DNA of 12,337 nucleotides from Candidatus Zixiibacteriota bacterium (GTDB lineage: Bacteria; Zixibacteria; MSB-5A5; GN15; FEB-12), in assembly GCA_003641415.1 (NCBI GenBank), contig QNAG01000065.1:1-12337 (forward strand), in the 5' to 3' direction. The notes under the pieces are model-generated. The model made no database searches. It was not told the DNA's origin and saw nothing but the letters and a program-made list of their open reading frames with translations. This document shows positions 1-6,881 of the stretch, one piece after another. Made by a program: the position numbers and the translations under genes. Each line of letters begins with the position of its first letter. The stretch's first letter is position 1.

Positions 1-162
1 TACGAATTGTTCAGCCAGTTGTATCTTGATCTTGACGCGCCGCTCTGGACAAAGATCGGCCTGACTGGTCTGGCCGCCGGTTCGGCTGTGCTGCTGGTGT
101 CGTATGCACGTGAGAGGTTGTTTGCCTACAAAAGAGACCGCTATAAAAAGGTAAAGAAATGA
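1..162 (+). CDS. C-terminal end of a membrane protein (5' end outside window)
   Basis: The frame is open from the first base and ends at TGA 160-162, giving the last 53 residues of a protein. They hold one hydrophobic segment (about residues 18-34 of the fragment, rich in Gly, Leu, Ala and Val) followed by a strongly basic tail with many Lys, Arg and Tyr. This is what a final transmembrane helix with a cytoplasmic positive end looks like. Its stop overlaps the start of the next gene (ATGA at 159-162), which indicates translational coupling with the YbjQ-like gene in one transcript. The family cannot be named from this fragment. It could be a short membrane protein or the end of a longer one. 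Confidence 0.7.
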   Translation, partial: YELFSQLYLDLDAPLWTKIGLTGLAAGSAVLLVSYARERLFAYKRDRYKKVKK

Positions 163-479
163 TTCTAACCACATGTGAGACAATAGCTGGCAAGAAGATA
201 GTCAAGACTATCGGATTGGCTAAAGGAAACACTGTTCGCTCCAGACATGTCGGTCGCGATATAGGCGCCGTGTTCCGCAACATAGTAGGGGGGGAAGTTA
301 AAGAGTATACGAAGCTGCTTGCCGAATCTCGCGAGCAGTCGATAGATAGAATGGCCGAGGATGCCCGCTCAAAGGGAGCTAATGCCATTATCCAAATCCG
401 ATTTACGACATCAGAGATGATGTCTGGAGCTGCCGAATTGTTGGCCTATGGTACGGCTGTGGTTGTGGAGGACGAGTAG
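159..479 (+). CDS. YbjQ/UPF0145 family protein (DUF74, putative heavy-metal-binding)
   Basis: The 106-residue product has the full usual length of the YbjQ/UPF0145 family. The family pattern is clear: an N-terminal strand followed by IVKTIGLAKGNTVRSRH, then the GGEVKEYTKLL core near residues 44-54, a helix with regularly spaced Arg/Met/Ala (residues 58-72), GANAIIQIRF near 73-82, and the closing AYGTAVVV near 96-103. Members form small alpha/beta oligomers. The Pfam label 'heavy-metal-binding' is putative and the cellular role is unsettled. The ATG overlaps the stop of the upstream membrane gene and has an AAGG ribosome-binding site 7 bases before it inside that gene. The gene converges on the lipoprotein gene at 491 with only 11 bases between them and no hairpin visible. 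Confidence 0.9.
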   Translation: MILTTCETIAGKKIVKTIGLAKGNTVRSRHVGRDIGAVFRNIVGGEVKEYTKLLAESREQSIDRMAEDARSKGANAIIQIRFTTSEMMSGAAELLAYGTAVVVEDE

Positions 480-490
480 AGTTCTACCTG

Positions 491-1273
491 TCAATCTGAA
501 GGTGGCTTGGATAACATCGTCCTGACCCAAATCTCGACTGGCTGGTGTTCCTGTTGCATTCCTGACCTATCACCGCCTCGCATGCCTTTGCCGCCTCCTC
601 GTCCACCCCTGGTCATTTTACTCCCATCCCCCTTGCGCCCGGATCCGTCGATTCGCTCCACACCTCGACGGTCGAAGCCGCCCCACTTGGCTCCAACACC
701 CAGCGTCTTCCCTGTCTGAGTCACTAGGCCGTAGTGTCGTACCTCGCCCTCGGCAAGTGGTATGCTGAACTCATAATTGAAGAAGCCCTGGTCTAATGCA
801 AAGGCAACAGCCGGACCGCTCGACCCATCAGGGGATATCGGTTTCTCGATAATCATATCTTTAACAGCGTAGGTAAATGTCTCCGCTAATGAATCGCTAT
901 GGAAGGTAGACATCCACTTCGACTGAGCACTCAATTCCTCCATTGGCGGCCCACCCCGGTAATGTATCGTAATATCCTCATCCTTGTCTCCATTGGTATT
1001 AAACCATAACGTGAGTCCTTTGGCACGAATAGACGCAGCCCACTTCGAATCGCGGAAACGCAGCAGCAAATACAGGCGTTCGTCGTCGTTAGCCAGCCCA
1101 ATCGTATATCCTTTTTCGGCAAAAAAGGAAACTGGGATATCGGCCCAATCATCCATGTGCCCGTCCACCTGGATCGGCAGTGACGTCCAATGACATGTCA
1201 TCTTCTGCGTATTACATCCCGAAACTATCAGACACCCCATCGCAACCAGTAGTACAGCTAACGTTTTCCACAT
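491..1273 (-). CDS. Lipoprotein with CBM9/DOMON-like domain and Gly/Arg-rich tail
   Basis: The product has 260 residues if started at the ATG at 1273, chosen because AGGAG lies 10 bases upstream and because this start places a compact signal peptide at the N-terminus. A start at 1306 would add 11 residues but has no better site. Residues 1-20 form a type II signal with lipobox VSGC (Cys20), so the protein should be lipid-anchored. Residues 31-75 (LPIQVDGHMDDWADIP, then NDDERLYLLLRFRD) match the opening of CBM9/DOMON-like beta-sandwich domains, which bind carbohydrate or other ligands at the cell surface. An Asp-rich NTNGDKDED segment follows at 92-100. Residues 210-238 are an unusual Gly/Arg/Lys-rich stretch with RGG repeats. 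The exact ligand is unknown. It appears to be monocistronic. Confidence 0.8.
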   Translation of the reverse strand: MWKTLAVLLVAMGCLIVSGCNTQKMTCHWTSLPIQVDGHMDDWADIPVSFFAEKGYTIGLANDDERLYLLLRFRDSKWAASIRAKGLTLWFNTNGDKDEDITIHYRGGPPMEELSAQSKWMSTFHSDSLAETFTYAVKDMIIEKPISPDGSSGPAVAFALDQGFFNYEFSIPLAEGEVRHYGLVTQTGKTLGVGAKWGGFDRRGVERIDGSGRKGDGSKMTRGGRGGGKGMRGGDRSGMQQEHQPVEIWVRTMLSKPPSD

Positions 1274-1283
1274 CAGATACAAT

Positions 1284-1288
1284 CTCCT
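1284..1288 (-). promoter_or_regulatory. Ribosome-binding site fixing the lipoprotein start
   Basis: AGGAG on the minus strand lies 10 bases before the ATG at 1273. It supports that start over the in-frame ATG at 1306, which would put this site inside the coding region. Confidence 0.6.
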
Positions 1289-1318
1289 ATTCTCTCGTGA
1301 TAGCATCCCATCACGCCT

Positions 1319-1348
1319 ATATTACTGAGCCAACTGGAACCTTAGCAA
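1319..1348 (-). promoter_or_regulatory. Possible sigma-70-type promoter of the lipoprotein gene
   Basis: Read on the minus strand, TTGCTA (1343-1348) and TAATAT (1319-1324) are separated by 18 bases. Each matches the -35/-10 consensus at 4 of 6 positions. The implied transcription start near 1312 would give a leader of about 40 bases. Both boxes are weak, which would fit a need for an activator. Confidence 0.25.
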
Positions 1349-1369
1349 TTCCACAGGTCAGGAAGCTTG

Positions 1370-1386
1370 TTCTTCTGACAGAAGAA
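1370..1386. repeat. 17-bp perfect palindrome, candidate regulator site
   Basis: TTCTTCTG-A-CAGAAGAA consists of two perfect 8-base arms around a single central base. It lies about 66 bp upstream of the predicted start of transcription of the lipoprotein gene, a usual position for an activator. As RNA it would form only a 7-bp stem with a 3-base loop, and no T-run follows on either strand, so a terminator is unlikely. The binding protein is unknown. Confidence 0.4.
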
Positions 1387-1629
1387 AGCACAAATAGTGC
1401 CGTTAGGATCGAGATGACCCTAACCTGCTTCCCGGATTTCATCTCAATGTGTAAGACAATGACAGTGGCTGAAAAGATTAATACGAGAGTGGATTACAGC
1501 TTCATGGTAGGCAGATGTCTTCAGATGTTTACATCGTCTCTGATCTGCATACACACGGCAGATAGGAATGTCTGTGATGCATAGTTGTTGGCGTCACTTT
1601 GAGCCCGTCGCGGGGGAAAGTAGGTGCTG
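1387..1629. other. Gene-free stretch with several inverted repeats
   Basis: This is part of the 356 bp between the acyl-CoA dehydrogenase stop and the lipoprotein start. It holds three inverted repeats. GTTAGG (1402-1407) pairs with CCTAAC (1419-1424). GCAGAT (1511-1516) pairs with ATCTGC (1543-1548) and encloses GATG-TTTA-CATC (1524-1535). TGCAT (1546-1550) pairs with ATGCA (1577-1581) and encloses CAGATA-GGAA-TGTCTG (1559-1574). A small GC-rich hairpin (CCCG-TCG-CGGG, 1604-1614) follows the operon end but has no T-tract. Short open frames here have no convincing ribosome-binding site or recognisable protein. No known RNA family is recognised. Confidence 0.4.
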
Positions 1630-2775
1630 CTATACCTTTTTCAATGACGCCAGCAAATCACGCGCTATCACAAGACGTTGGATCTCAGATGTTCCCTCGC
1701 CAATCTCACAAAGCTTGACATCGCGCCAGATACGTTCCACCGGATAAGGACCTGTATAGTATCCGATCCCGCTCAATATCTCCATAGAAGAATGAGCGGC
1801 GCGTCGTCCGACTTCTGATGCGTACAGTTTACACATGGCAGAGTAACGGCTGAATCGAATTCCGGCATCCTTGCGCTCCGAGCAATCGTAAATCATCAAC
1901 CGCGCTGCTTCAATTTCGGTCGCCATATCGGCCAATTTGTGCTGGATAGCTTGATTGGCGACTATTGGTTTGCCAAATTGTTTGCGGTCGGCGGCGTACT
2001 TGAGAGCACAGTCCAAAGCTCCTTGTGCCAGACCAAGCGCCATAGCTCCGATTGAAATGCGTCCACCGTCAAGGGTAATCAACATTTGCTTGAATCCTTC
2101 ACCGATTTTGCCCAGAAGGTATTCATCCGATACTCTTAGATCATCGAAATGAAGAGAGGCGGTATCGGAACCACGCAATCCCATTTTATTTTCTTTTTTG
2201 CCAACTGAGTAGCCCTCCCAACCCTTTTCGAGAATGAACGACGTAATATCTTTCTCTTTTGGATTATCGGACGTGCGAGCAGTGGCAATTGTCGCCATGG
2301 CATGGGAAGCAGATGTAATGAAACATTTGCTGCCATTAATGATCCAATCGTCACCATCTCGGATAGCTATCGATTTAGTTCCACCAGCATCAGAACCTGC
2401 CTCTGGTTCAGTTAGCCCGAATGCTATTAATTCTCCTCGGGCAGCTCGAGGGAGATATTTCATCTTCTGGTCATTGTTGCCAAATTTGAGTATTGGGAAA
2501 GCTCCTAGTGAGTTGTGGGCGGCAATTGTAATGCCGGTCGAACCGCAAACACGTGACAGTTCCTCAACAGCGATAGAGTAACTAATGGTGTCTATCGGTT
2601 CACCTCCATATTCCTCAGGGATGACCATACTCATCAAGCCCATTTCAGCCAATGGCTTCAATTGCTCGGTGGGGAACCGCTGTTCTTCATCGATAGATTT
2701 CGCCAGTGGTTCAATCTTCTCAAGAGCAAAGGCGCGGATTTTTTCTCGGTATTCGTGGTGTATTTTCTGCAGCAC
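1630..2775 (-). CDS. Acyl-CoA dehydrogenase (second copy in operon)
   Basis: This is a 381-residue flavoprotein of the acyl-CoA dehydrogenase family. It would introduce the alpha-beta double bond into acyl-CoA and pass electrons to ETF. The family signatures are LTEPEAGSDAGG at 121-132 (flavin/substrate region), RKQFGKP at 264-270, and the C-terminal VERIWRDVKLCEIGEGTSEIQR (346-367), where Glu360 corresponds to the catalytic base of short/medium-chain enzymes. The usual HGGxGY segment reads LSGIGYY (334-340), a mild departure. Translation appears to start at a GTG only 3 bases after the stop of the preceding dehydrogenase. No strong ribosome-binding site is seen, so it probably relies on coupling. 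It is the last gene of the thiolase operon. The chain-length preference cannot be read from sequence. Confidence 0.93.
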   Translation of the reverse strand: MLQKIHHEYREKIRAFALEKIEPLAKSIDEEQRFPTEQLKPLAEMGLMSMVIPEEYGGEPIDTISYSIAVEELSRVCGSTGITIAAHNSLGAFPILKFGNNDQKMKYLPRAARGELIAFGLTEPEAGSDAGGTKSIAIRDGDDWIINGSKCFITSASHAMATIATARTSDNPKEKDITSFILEKGWEGYSVGKKENKMGLRGSDTASLHFDDLRVSDEYLLGKIGEGFKQMLITLDGGRISIGAMALGLAQGALDCALKYAADRKQFGKPIVANQAIQHKLADMATEIEAARLMIYDCSERKDAGIRFSRYSAMCKLYASEVGRRAAHSSMEILSGIGYYTGPYPVERIWRDVKLCEIGEGTSEIQRLVIARDLLASLKKV

Positions 2776-2778
2776 GGT

Positions 2779-3921
2779 TTAGTCTTTCAGTAAATCTTTG
2801 GAAATGACCATTCTATGAGCTTCTGAAGTTCCTTCATAAATTTCGGTTACACGGGCGTCACGGAAATAACGTTCGACAGCGTATTCCTTCATGTAACCGT
2901 AGCCGCCATGAATCTGAACGGCTTCATTGGCGACAAAATTAGCTGTTTGAGAACAGAATAATTTGGACATTGATGTTTCCCGATGGCATGGCTTGCCGGC
3001 ATCCTTAAGTTGAGCAGCTCGGTACGCCAAAAGACGACTAGCGTCAATACGTGTGGCCATATCTGCCATCTTGAATTGCAATGCCTGAAAAGCGGCCAGC
3101 GGTTTACCGAACTGTTTACGTTCCTTGGAATACTTGATTGTTTCATTAAGTGCTGATTGGGCGATACCAATAGCCTGGAATGAGACGCCGATACGACCGG
3201 AGTTGAGAATAGTGACTGCCATGCGGAAGCCATTACCTTCTTCGCCAAGAAGATTTTCCTTGGGTACTTTAACATCGACAAAGCTGATTTCGCGAGTATC
3301 TGAGGCTTTGATGCCGCATTTTTTCTCCGGTTTGCCTATGCTGATACCATCCAGATTACTATCCACTACGAAACAGCTGAGCCCCCGGTGCCCTTCATCA
3401 GGATTAGTTTTAGCGAATATTATAAAAACACTGGCAAGGCCGCCGTTGGTGACAAATGTCTTGGTGCCATTTAGCAAGTAGTAATCACCTTTGTTTTCTG
3501 CGGTTGAAGAAATTGAGACAAGATCGGTTCCCGCGTTGGGTTCCGTTAGGCAATAGGAGCCAATTTTCTCACCAGTAGCCATCGGAGGAAGATACTTCTT
3601 TTTAATATCGTCATTTCCAAAAAGATTGATGATTTCACAACATAGGGAACAGTGAACAGACAGGAGAATGCCAAATCCGGCGCAAGCAGCGCTGAACTCT
3701 TCTAGAACACCAGCAAATGCGGTAGAGCTGAATCCCATGCCACCGTATTCTTCCGGTACAGTAAAGCCAAGGTAGCCCAATTCTCCGCATTCTTTGATTA
3801 ACTCTTTTGGAGTTTCAGCTTTTTCGTCCATTTCCTCGGCTTGTGGATAAAGGCGCTTCTCGGCAAATTCCCTCGCCATCTGCTTAAACTCAAGCTCTTC
3901 TTCAGAGAGATTAAAATCCAT
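2779..3921 (-). CDS. Acyl-CoA dehydrogenase, short-chain/butyryl-CoA type
   Basis: The product has 380 residues, the normal length for this family. It starts with the typical MDFNLSEEELEFKQMAREFAEK helix. Signatures are YCLTEPNAGTDL at 123-134, RKQFGKP at 268-274, IHGGYGYMKEYAVERYFRDAR at 337-357, and EIYEGTSEAHR at 360-370 with Glu363 as the likely catalytic base. The pattern is closest to butyryl/short-chain acyl-CoA dehydrogenases, which reduce crotonyl-CoA or oxidise butyryl-CoA using ETF as partner. The ATG has AAGGA about 8 bases upstream and lies 11 bases after the stop of the hydroxybutyryl-CoA dehydrogenase gene. Its position next to thiolase and 3-hydroxybutyryl-CoA dehydrogenase supports a C4 role. 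A substrate such as a branched short acyl-CoA is possible. Confidence 0.94.
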   Translation of the reverse strand: MDFNLSEEELEFKQMAREFAEKRLYPQAEEMDEKAETPKELIKECGELGYLGFTVPEEYGGMGFSSTAFAGVLEEFSAACAGFGILLSVHCSLCCEIINLFGNDDIKKKYLPPMATGEKIGSYCLTEPNAGTDLVSISSTAENKGDYYLLNGTKTFVTNGGLASVFIIFAKTNPDEGHRGLSCFVVDSNLDGISIGKPEKKCGIKASDTREISFVDVKVPKENLLGEEGNGFRMAVTILNSGRIGVSFQAIGIAQSALNETIKYSKERKQFGKPLAAFQALQFKMADMATRIDASRLLAYRAAQLKDAGKPCHRETSMSKLFCSQTANFVANEAVQIHGGYGYMKEYAVERYFRDARVTEIYEGTSEAHRMVISKDLLKD

Positions 3922-3932
3922 GATTTATTTCC

Positions 3933-4796
3933 TTACTTGCTATAGTTGTAAAATCCACGACCGGTTTTACGACCGAGATAACCTGCCTGAACCATTTTTT
4001 TCAACAGCGGACAGGGACGATACTTAGGATCTCCGAGACCACTATGTAGGACTTCGAGAACAGCTAAACATACATCCAGACCAATGAAATCGGCCAAAGT
4101 GAAGGGACCCATCGGGTGAGCCATACCAAGCTTCATTACTGAGTCGATAGCCTCGATTGTCCCCACGCCTTCCATATGTGCAAAGATGGCTTCGTTGATC
4201 ATTGGTATCAGAATACGGTTAGCGATGAATCCGGGGAAATCGTTTACCAATACCGGCGTCTTACCAAGTTTTTTGGACAACTCCTCGATTAATGCATAGG
4301 TCTCGTCGGAAGTTGCGATACCACGAATTAGTTCGATAAGTTTCATCATTGGTACCGGGTTCATGAAATGCATACCAATAAACATATCCGGACGCTTGGT
4401 GGAGGCGGCAAGTTGTGTGATTGGTAGTGAAGATGTATTAGAGGCAAAATAGACATCAGAACCGCAGATATCATCGAGTTTTTTAAAAATGTCGAGTTTG
4501 AGATCAAGGTCCTCGGTTACTGCCTCAATTACAAGTTGGGTGTCCTTCGCCGATGTTAGGTCAGTGCTGGTATGGATACGGCTTAGGGCTGCCTTTTTGT
4601 CGTCCTCGGTGATTTTCTCCTTCTTAATCATGCGATCCAAGCTCTTTGTGATAACAGTGATCGCACGGTCGAGAAATTCCTGCTTGATGTCAATCAGTTC
4701 AACTTCGTATCCGGTTGAGGCGAATACCTGAGTGATACCGTTGCCCATCGTACCACAGCCGATTATGGCTACCTTTTTTATGTCATCAATGTTCAT
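3933..4796 (-). CDS. hbd: 3-hydroxybutyryl-CoA dehydrogenase
   Basis: This 287-residue protein is the single-domain type (no fused hydratase). It interconverts acetoacetyl-CoA and 3-hydroxybutyryl-CoA with NAD(P)H. The Rossmann motif GCGTMG is at 13-18, with Asp36 at the end of the second strand, a feature of NAD preference. SNTSS is at 119-123. The catalytic pair is His143 (GMHFMNPVP) and Glu155 (KLIELIRG). FPGFIANRIL at 187-196 and HPMGPFTLADFIGLD at 227-241 are the C-terminal domain signatures, and the protein ends in the usual GRGFYNY. An AGGA site lies 9 bases before the ATG. It sits 21 bases after the thiolase gene and 11 bases before the first acyl-CoA dehydrogenase, forming one operon. 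Confidence 0.96.
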   Translation of the reverse strand: MNIDDIKKVAIIGCGTMGNGITQVFASTGYEVELIDIKQEFLDRAITVITKSLDRMIKKEKITEDDKKAALSRIHTSTDLTSAKDTQLVIEAVTEDLDLKLDIFKKLDDICGSDVYFASNTSSLPITQLAASTKRPDMFIGMHFMNPVPMMKLIELIRGIATSDETYALIEELSKKLGKTPVLVNDFPGFIANRILIPMINEAIFAHMEGVGTIEAIDSVMKLGMAHPMGPFTLADFIGLDVCLAVLEVLHSGLGDPKYRPCPLLKKMVQAGYLGRKTGRGFYNYSK

Positions 4797-4817
4797 TATT
4801 ATTTTTCCTTTATTCTT

Positions 4818-6011
4818 TTAGCACATTTCAATGGACATCGCCACGGCATTGCCGCCACCGAGACAAAGAGTTGCGAGACCGGTCTTCAGTCCACGATCCT
4901 TCAGAGCATAAATAAGTGTGGTCAGGACACGTGCGCCTGATGCTCCTATCGGATGTCCCAGAGCTACTGCGCCGCCATGTACATTGACCCGCTCCCAGTC
5001 CCAGCCGAGTTCTTTGCCGTCAGCCAGAGCCTGTACCGCAAATGCTTCATTAGCCTCGATCAGGTCAAAGTGGTTGATGTCCACATTCATTTTCTTCATC
5101 AGTTTCTGTACGGCATAAATAGGTGCGAAAAACAATTCTTCGGGCTTGGTCCCGGCGACTGCATAGTCAATGATCTTTGCTAATGGTGTTAGCCCATTGT
5201 CCTTTAGATACGTGCCGGACACAACCACCGTAGCAGAACAACCATCGTTAAGACCGGGAGAATTACCGGCGGTGACGGTGCCGCCCTTCTCAAAAGCAGG
5301 ACGAAGTTTTGCTAACTTCTCGACAGAGATACCGGGGCGCGGGCCTTCATCTTTATTAAAGATGACGGGATCACCCTTGCGCTGCGGAATCTCGATGGGG
5401 AATATCTCAGCGTCGAACTTACCAGCTTCCTGGGCCGCAAGAGCCTTAAGGTGAGAATTGGCTGCAAACTCATCCTGCTCTTCACGTGTGATCCCCGTTT
5501 TCTTTTGGGTTAGTTCTGCAGCTACTCCCATGTGGAAATCGTTGAAACTGTCCCACAAGCCATCAGAAATCATGATATCTATCAGCTTCTGATGTCCGAA
5601 TTTTGTGCCTCGTTTGGTGGCTGCGGGTATTATCATCGGGGCGTTAGACATCGATTCCATACCGCCGGCGAGTATGACATTCTGGTCGCCCGCCCGAATC
5701 GATTGGGCTGCTAACATTACTGCTTTCAAACCTGAGCCACAGACCTTGTTAATGGTCATTGCTGCTACTTCTGGCGGTAAGCCTCCATGAATAGCTGCCT
5801 GACGAGCAGGAGCCTGGTTGGAACCGCCCTGCACTACTTGCCCCATGATAACTTCTTCAATATCGACAGGGTCAACTCCCGACCGAGCTAGCGCTTCTTT
5901 CACCGCGAAAGCGCCCAATTGAGGAGCTGTAAAGGCAGAGAGATGGCTATGAAGAACGCCGATTGCGCTTCGGCAGGCCGACACTATGTAGGCTTCGTTT
6001 TGTTCTGACAT
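4818..6011 (-). CDS. atoB: Acetyl-CoA C-acetyltransferase (thiolase)
   Basis: The 397-residue thiolase condenses two acetyl-CoA to acetoacetyl-CoA, or runs in reverse as the last step of beta-oxidation. The nucleophile is Cys91 in NKVCGSGLKA. The remaining active site is NEAFA at 321-325, His353 in GHPIGASGAR, and Cys383 in CLGGGNAVAMSIE. Length and motifs are those of the biosynthetic/degradative acetyl-CoA acetyltransferases. A broader beta-ketothiolase cannot be excluded. The start at 6011 (MSEQNEAYIV) was chosen because GGAGG lies 8 bases upstream. The in-frame ATG at 6026 overlaps that site and would add only MEETN. It is the first gene of the operon and follows the predicted promoter at 6047-6075. 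Confidence 0.95.
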   Translation of the reverse strand: MSEQNEAYIVSACRSAIGVLHSHLSAFTAPQLGAFAVKEALARSGVDPVDIEEVIMGQVVQGGSNQAPARQAAIHGGLPPEVAAMTINKVCGSGLKAVMLAAQSIRAGDQNVILAGGMESMSNAPMIIPAATKRGTKFGHQKLIDIMISDGLWDSFNDFHMGVAAELTQKKTGITREEQDEFAANSHLKALAAQEAGKFDAEIFPIEIPQRKGDPVIFNKDEGPRPGISVEKLAKLRPAFEKGGTVTAGNSPGLNDGCSATVVVSGTYLKDNGLTPLAKIIDYAVAGTKPEELFFAPIYAVQKLMKKMNVDINHFDLIEANEAFAVQALADGKELGWDWERVNVHGGAVALGHPIGASGARVLTTLIYALKDRGLKTGLATLCLGGGNAVAMSIEMC

Positions 6012-6019
6012 ATTCGTTT

Positions 6020-6024
6020 CCTCC
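6020..6024 (-). promoter_or_regulatory. Shine-Dalgarno site fixing the thiolase start
   Basis: GGAGG on the minus strand lies 8 bases before the ATG at 6011. It makes the ATG at 6026 an unlikely start, since the site would then be coding. Confidence 0.7.
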
Positions 6025-6046
6025 ATATTTTGTTATGTCTTGTACA

Positions 6047-6075
6047 ATTATAGCGAAACTATATTAATGAAACTA
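6047..6075 (-). promoter_or_regulatory. Promoter of the thiolase operon
   Basis: On the minus strand a perfect TATAAT -10 box occupies 6047-6052. A 17-base spacer places the -35 region at 6070-6075, where the sequence (TAGTTT) is poor. The predicted start near 6040 would give a leader of about 28 bases before the thiolase ATG. A strong -10 with a weak -35 suggests control by a bound regulator. Confidence 0.45.
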
Positions 6076-6078
6076 TAG
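6049..6078. repeat. Repeated TATAG/CTATA motif overlapping the thiolase promoter
   Basis: GAAACTATA occurs twice in direct orientation (6055-6063 and 6069-6077) with a 14-bp period. The first copy is also half of an inverted repeat, TATAG-CGAAA-CTATA (6049-6063). The cluster spans from the -10 to the -35 of the operon promoter, so a protein bound here would block or reshape RNA polymerase binding. This is a candidate operator, for example for a fatty-acid-responsive TetR- or GntR-type regulator. The regulator's identity is inference only. Confidence 0.4.
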
Positions 6079-6215
6079 TAGGAAAGCAAGTGAATGATTT
6101 CACGAAAAAATAGCAGCAAATTTATCGTAAATTCTTCTATTTGATAAATCCGATCTGTGTTTTTGTCTTGCATCCTATCAATAATATCAATTATCATTTT
6201 ATAAAGATAACGATT

Positions 6216-6225
6216 GTCAATTGAC
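6216..6225. repeat. Small palindrome in the leader of the outer-membrane gene
   Basis: GTCAATTGAC is a perfect 10-bp palindrome that ends just before the TGGAG ribosome-binding site (6226-6230) of the barrel gene. It could be an operator or a weak leader hairpin affecting translation. In this AT-rich region it may also be chance. Confidence 0.2.
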
Positions 6226-6238
6226 TGGAGATTGAATA

Positions 6239-6856
6239 ATGAAAACTTTGCAGATTACATTAGCACTGGTTTTAGTTCTGGCGATGGGTGTTTCCGCTCA
6301 GTTACCAAGCAAACCATTTAATGTCTATGTTGGTGCCGGAATAACACTTCCAGATCAACCTGATAGGTTCAAGGATGTTTACAATATGGGCCTTCACGGT
6401 ACAGCCGGTTTGGGATTGAATGTAGCCCCAATGATTCAACTCGTCGGGAAGCTCGGCTATCATGGATTTGGCATGGACAAAGATGATTACGGTAGCATCG
6501 AAGCTGTAGCTGGAGTTGATGGAGGAACATTTACAGTATTTACTTACGGGGTCGATGCCAGAATCTCCATTGGCGCACCGTTGGTACCTGTCAAGCCGTT
6601 CGGCTTTGTGGGGCTTGGCATGGCGAGTCTTGTTATTTCTGAGATAACCGCTGATACGAACCCATTGTCAGAGTGGAGCTCCTCGAAACTTTATTACAAT
6701 TTCGGGGGAGGGCTTGAGTTTAAGACAGGACCGGCACTGACTTTCTTCATTCAGGCAGCATATATCAGCATTGCCGGGGATACTGATGCTAAAGCATTTG
6801 GCGGTACCGATAACAGAATTGTAATGATTCCAATTTCATTGGGCTTGAAGTTCTGA
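6239..6856 (+). CDS. Outer-membrane beta-barrel protein (OmpA/OprF-N-like small porin fold)
   Basis: This 205-residue protein has a clear signal peptide (residues 1-20, cleavage after GVSA, mature Gln21). The rest is a series of alternating hydrophobic/polar strands rich in Gly and aromatic residues: FNVYVGAGI, GTAGLGLNVA, IQLVGKLGYHGF, FTYGVDARISI, KPFGFVGLGMA, KLYYNFGGGLEF, LTFFIQAAYISI and VMIPISLGLKF. It ends in Phe205, the usual C-terminal signal for the BAM machinery. This fits an eight-stranded or slightly larger outer-membrane barrel. No periplasmic OmpA-like domain is present. The ATG has TGGAG 8 bases upstream. It is divergent from the thiolase operon and convergent with the LiaF-like gene, with 25 bases between stops, and looks monocistronic. 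The precise function is unknown. Confidence 0.8.
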   Translation: MKTLQITLALVLVLAMGVSAQLPSKPFNVYVGAGITLPDQPDRFKDVYNMGLHGTAGLGLNVAPMIQLVGKLGYHGFGMDKDDYGSIEAVAGVDGGTFTVFTYGVDARISIGAPLVPVKPFGFVGLGMASLVISEITADTNPLSEWSSSKLYYNFGGGLEFKTGPALTFFIQAAYISIAGDTDAKAFGGTDNRIVMIPISLGLKF

Positions 6857-6881
6857 GAGTAGGCGGAGTAGATTTTTTAAC

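Noticed and set aside
507..719. Proline-rich open frame on the plus strand
   Set aside because: It is the antisense image of the Gly/Arg-rich tail of the lipoprotein; the composition is explained by that gene.
1180..1584. Open reading frame on the plus strand, 134 codons
   Set aside because: It runs antisense over the signal peptide region of the lipoprotein and through the repeat-rich gap. It has no ribosome-binding site and its translation resembles no protein family.
1604..1614. CCCG-TCG-CGGG hairpin as terminator of the acyl-CoA operon
   Set aside because: The stem has only 4 bp and no T-run follows on the minus strand.
6009..6026. Upstream ATG at 6026 as the thiolase start
   Set aside because: The GGAGG ribosome-binding site at 6020-6024 would lie inside the coding region, and the extra MEETN is not part of the thiolase fold.
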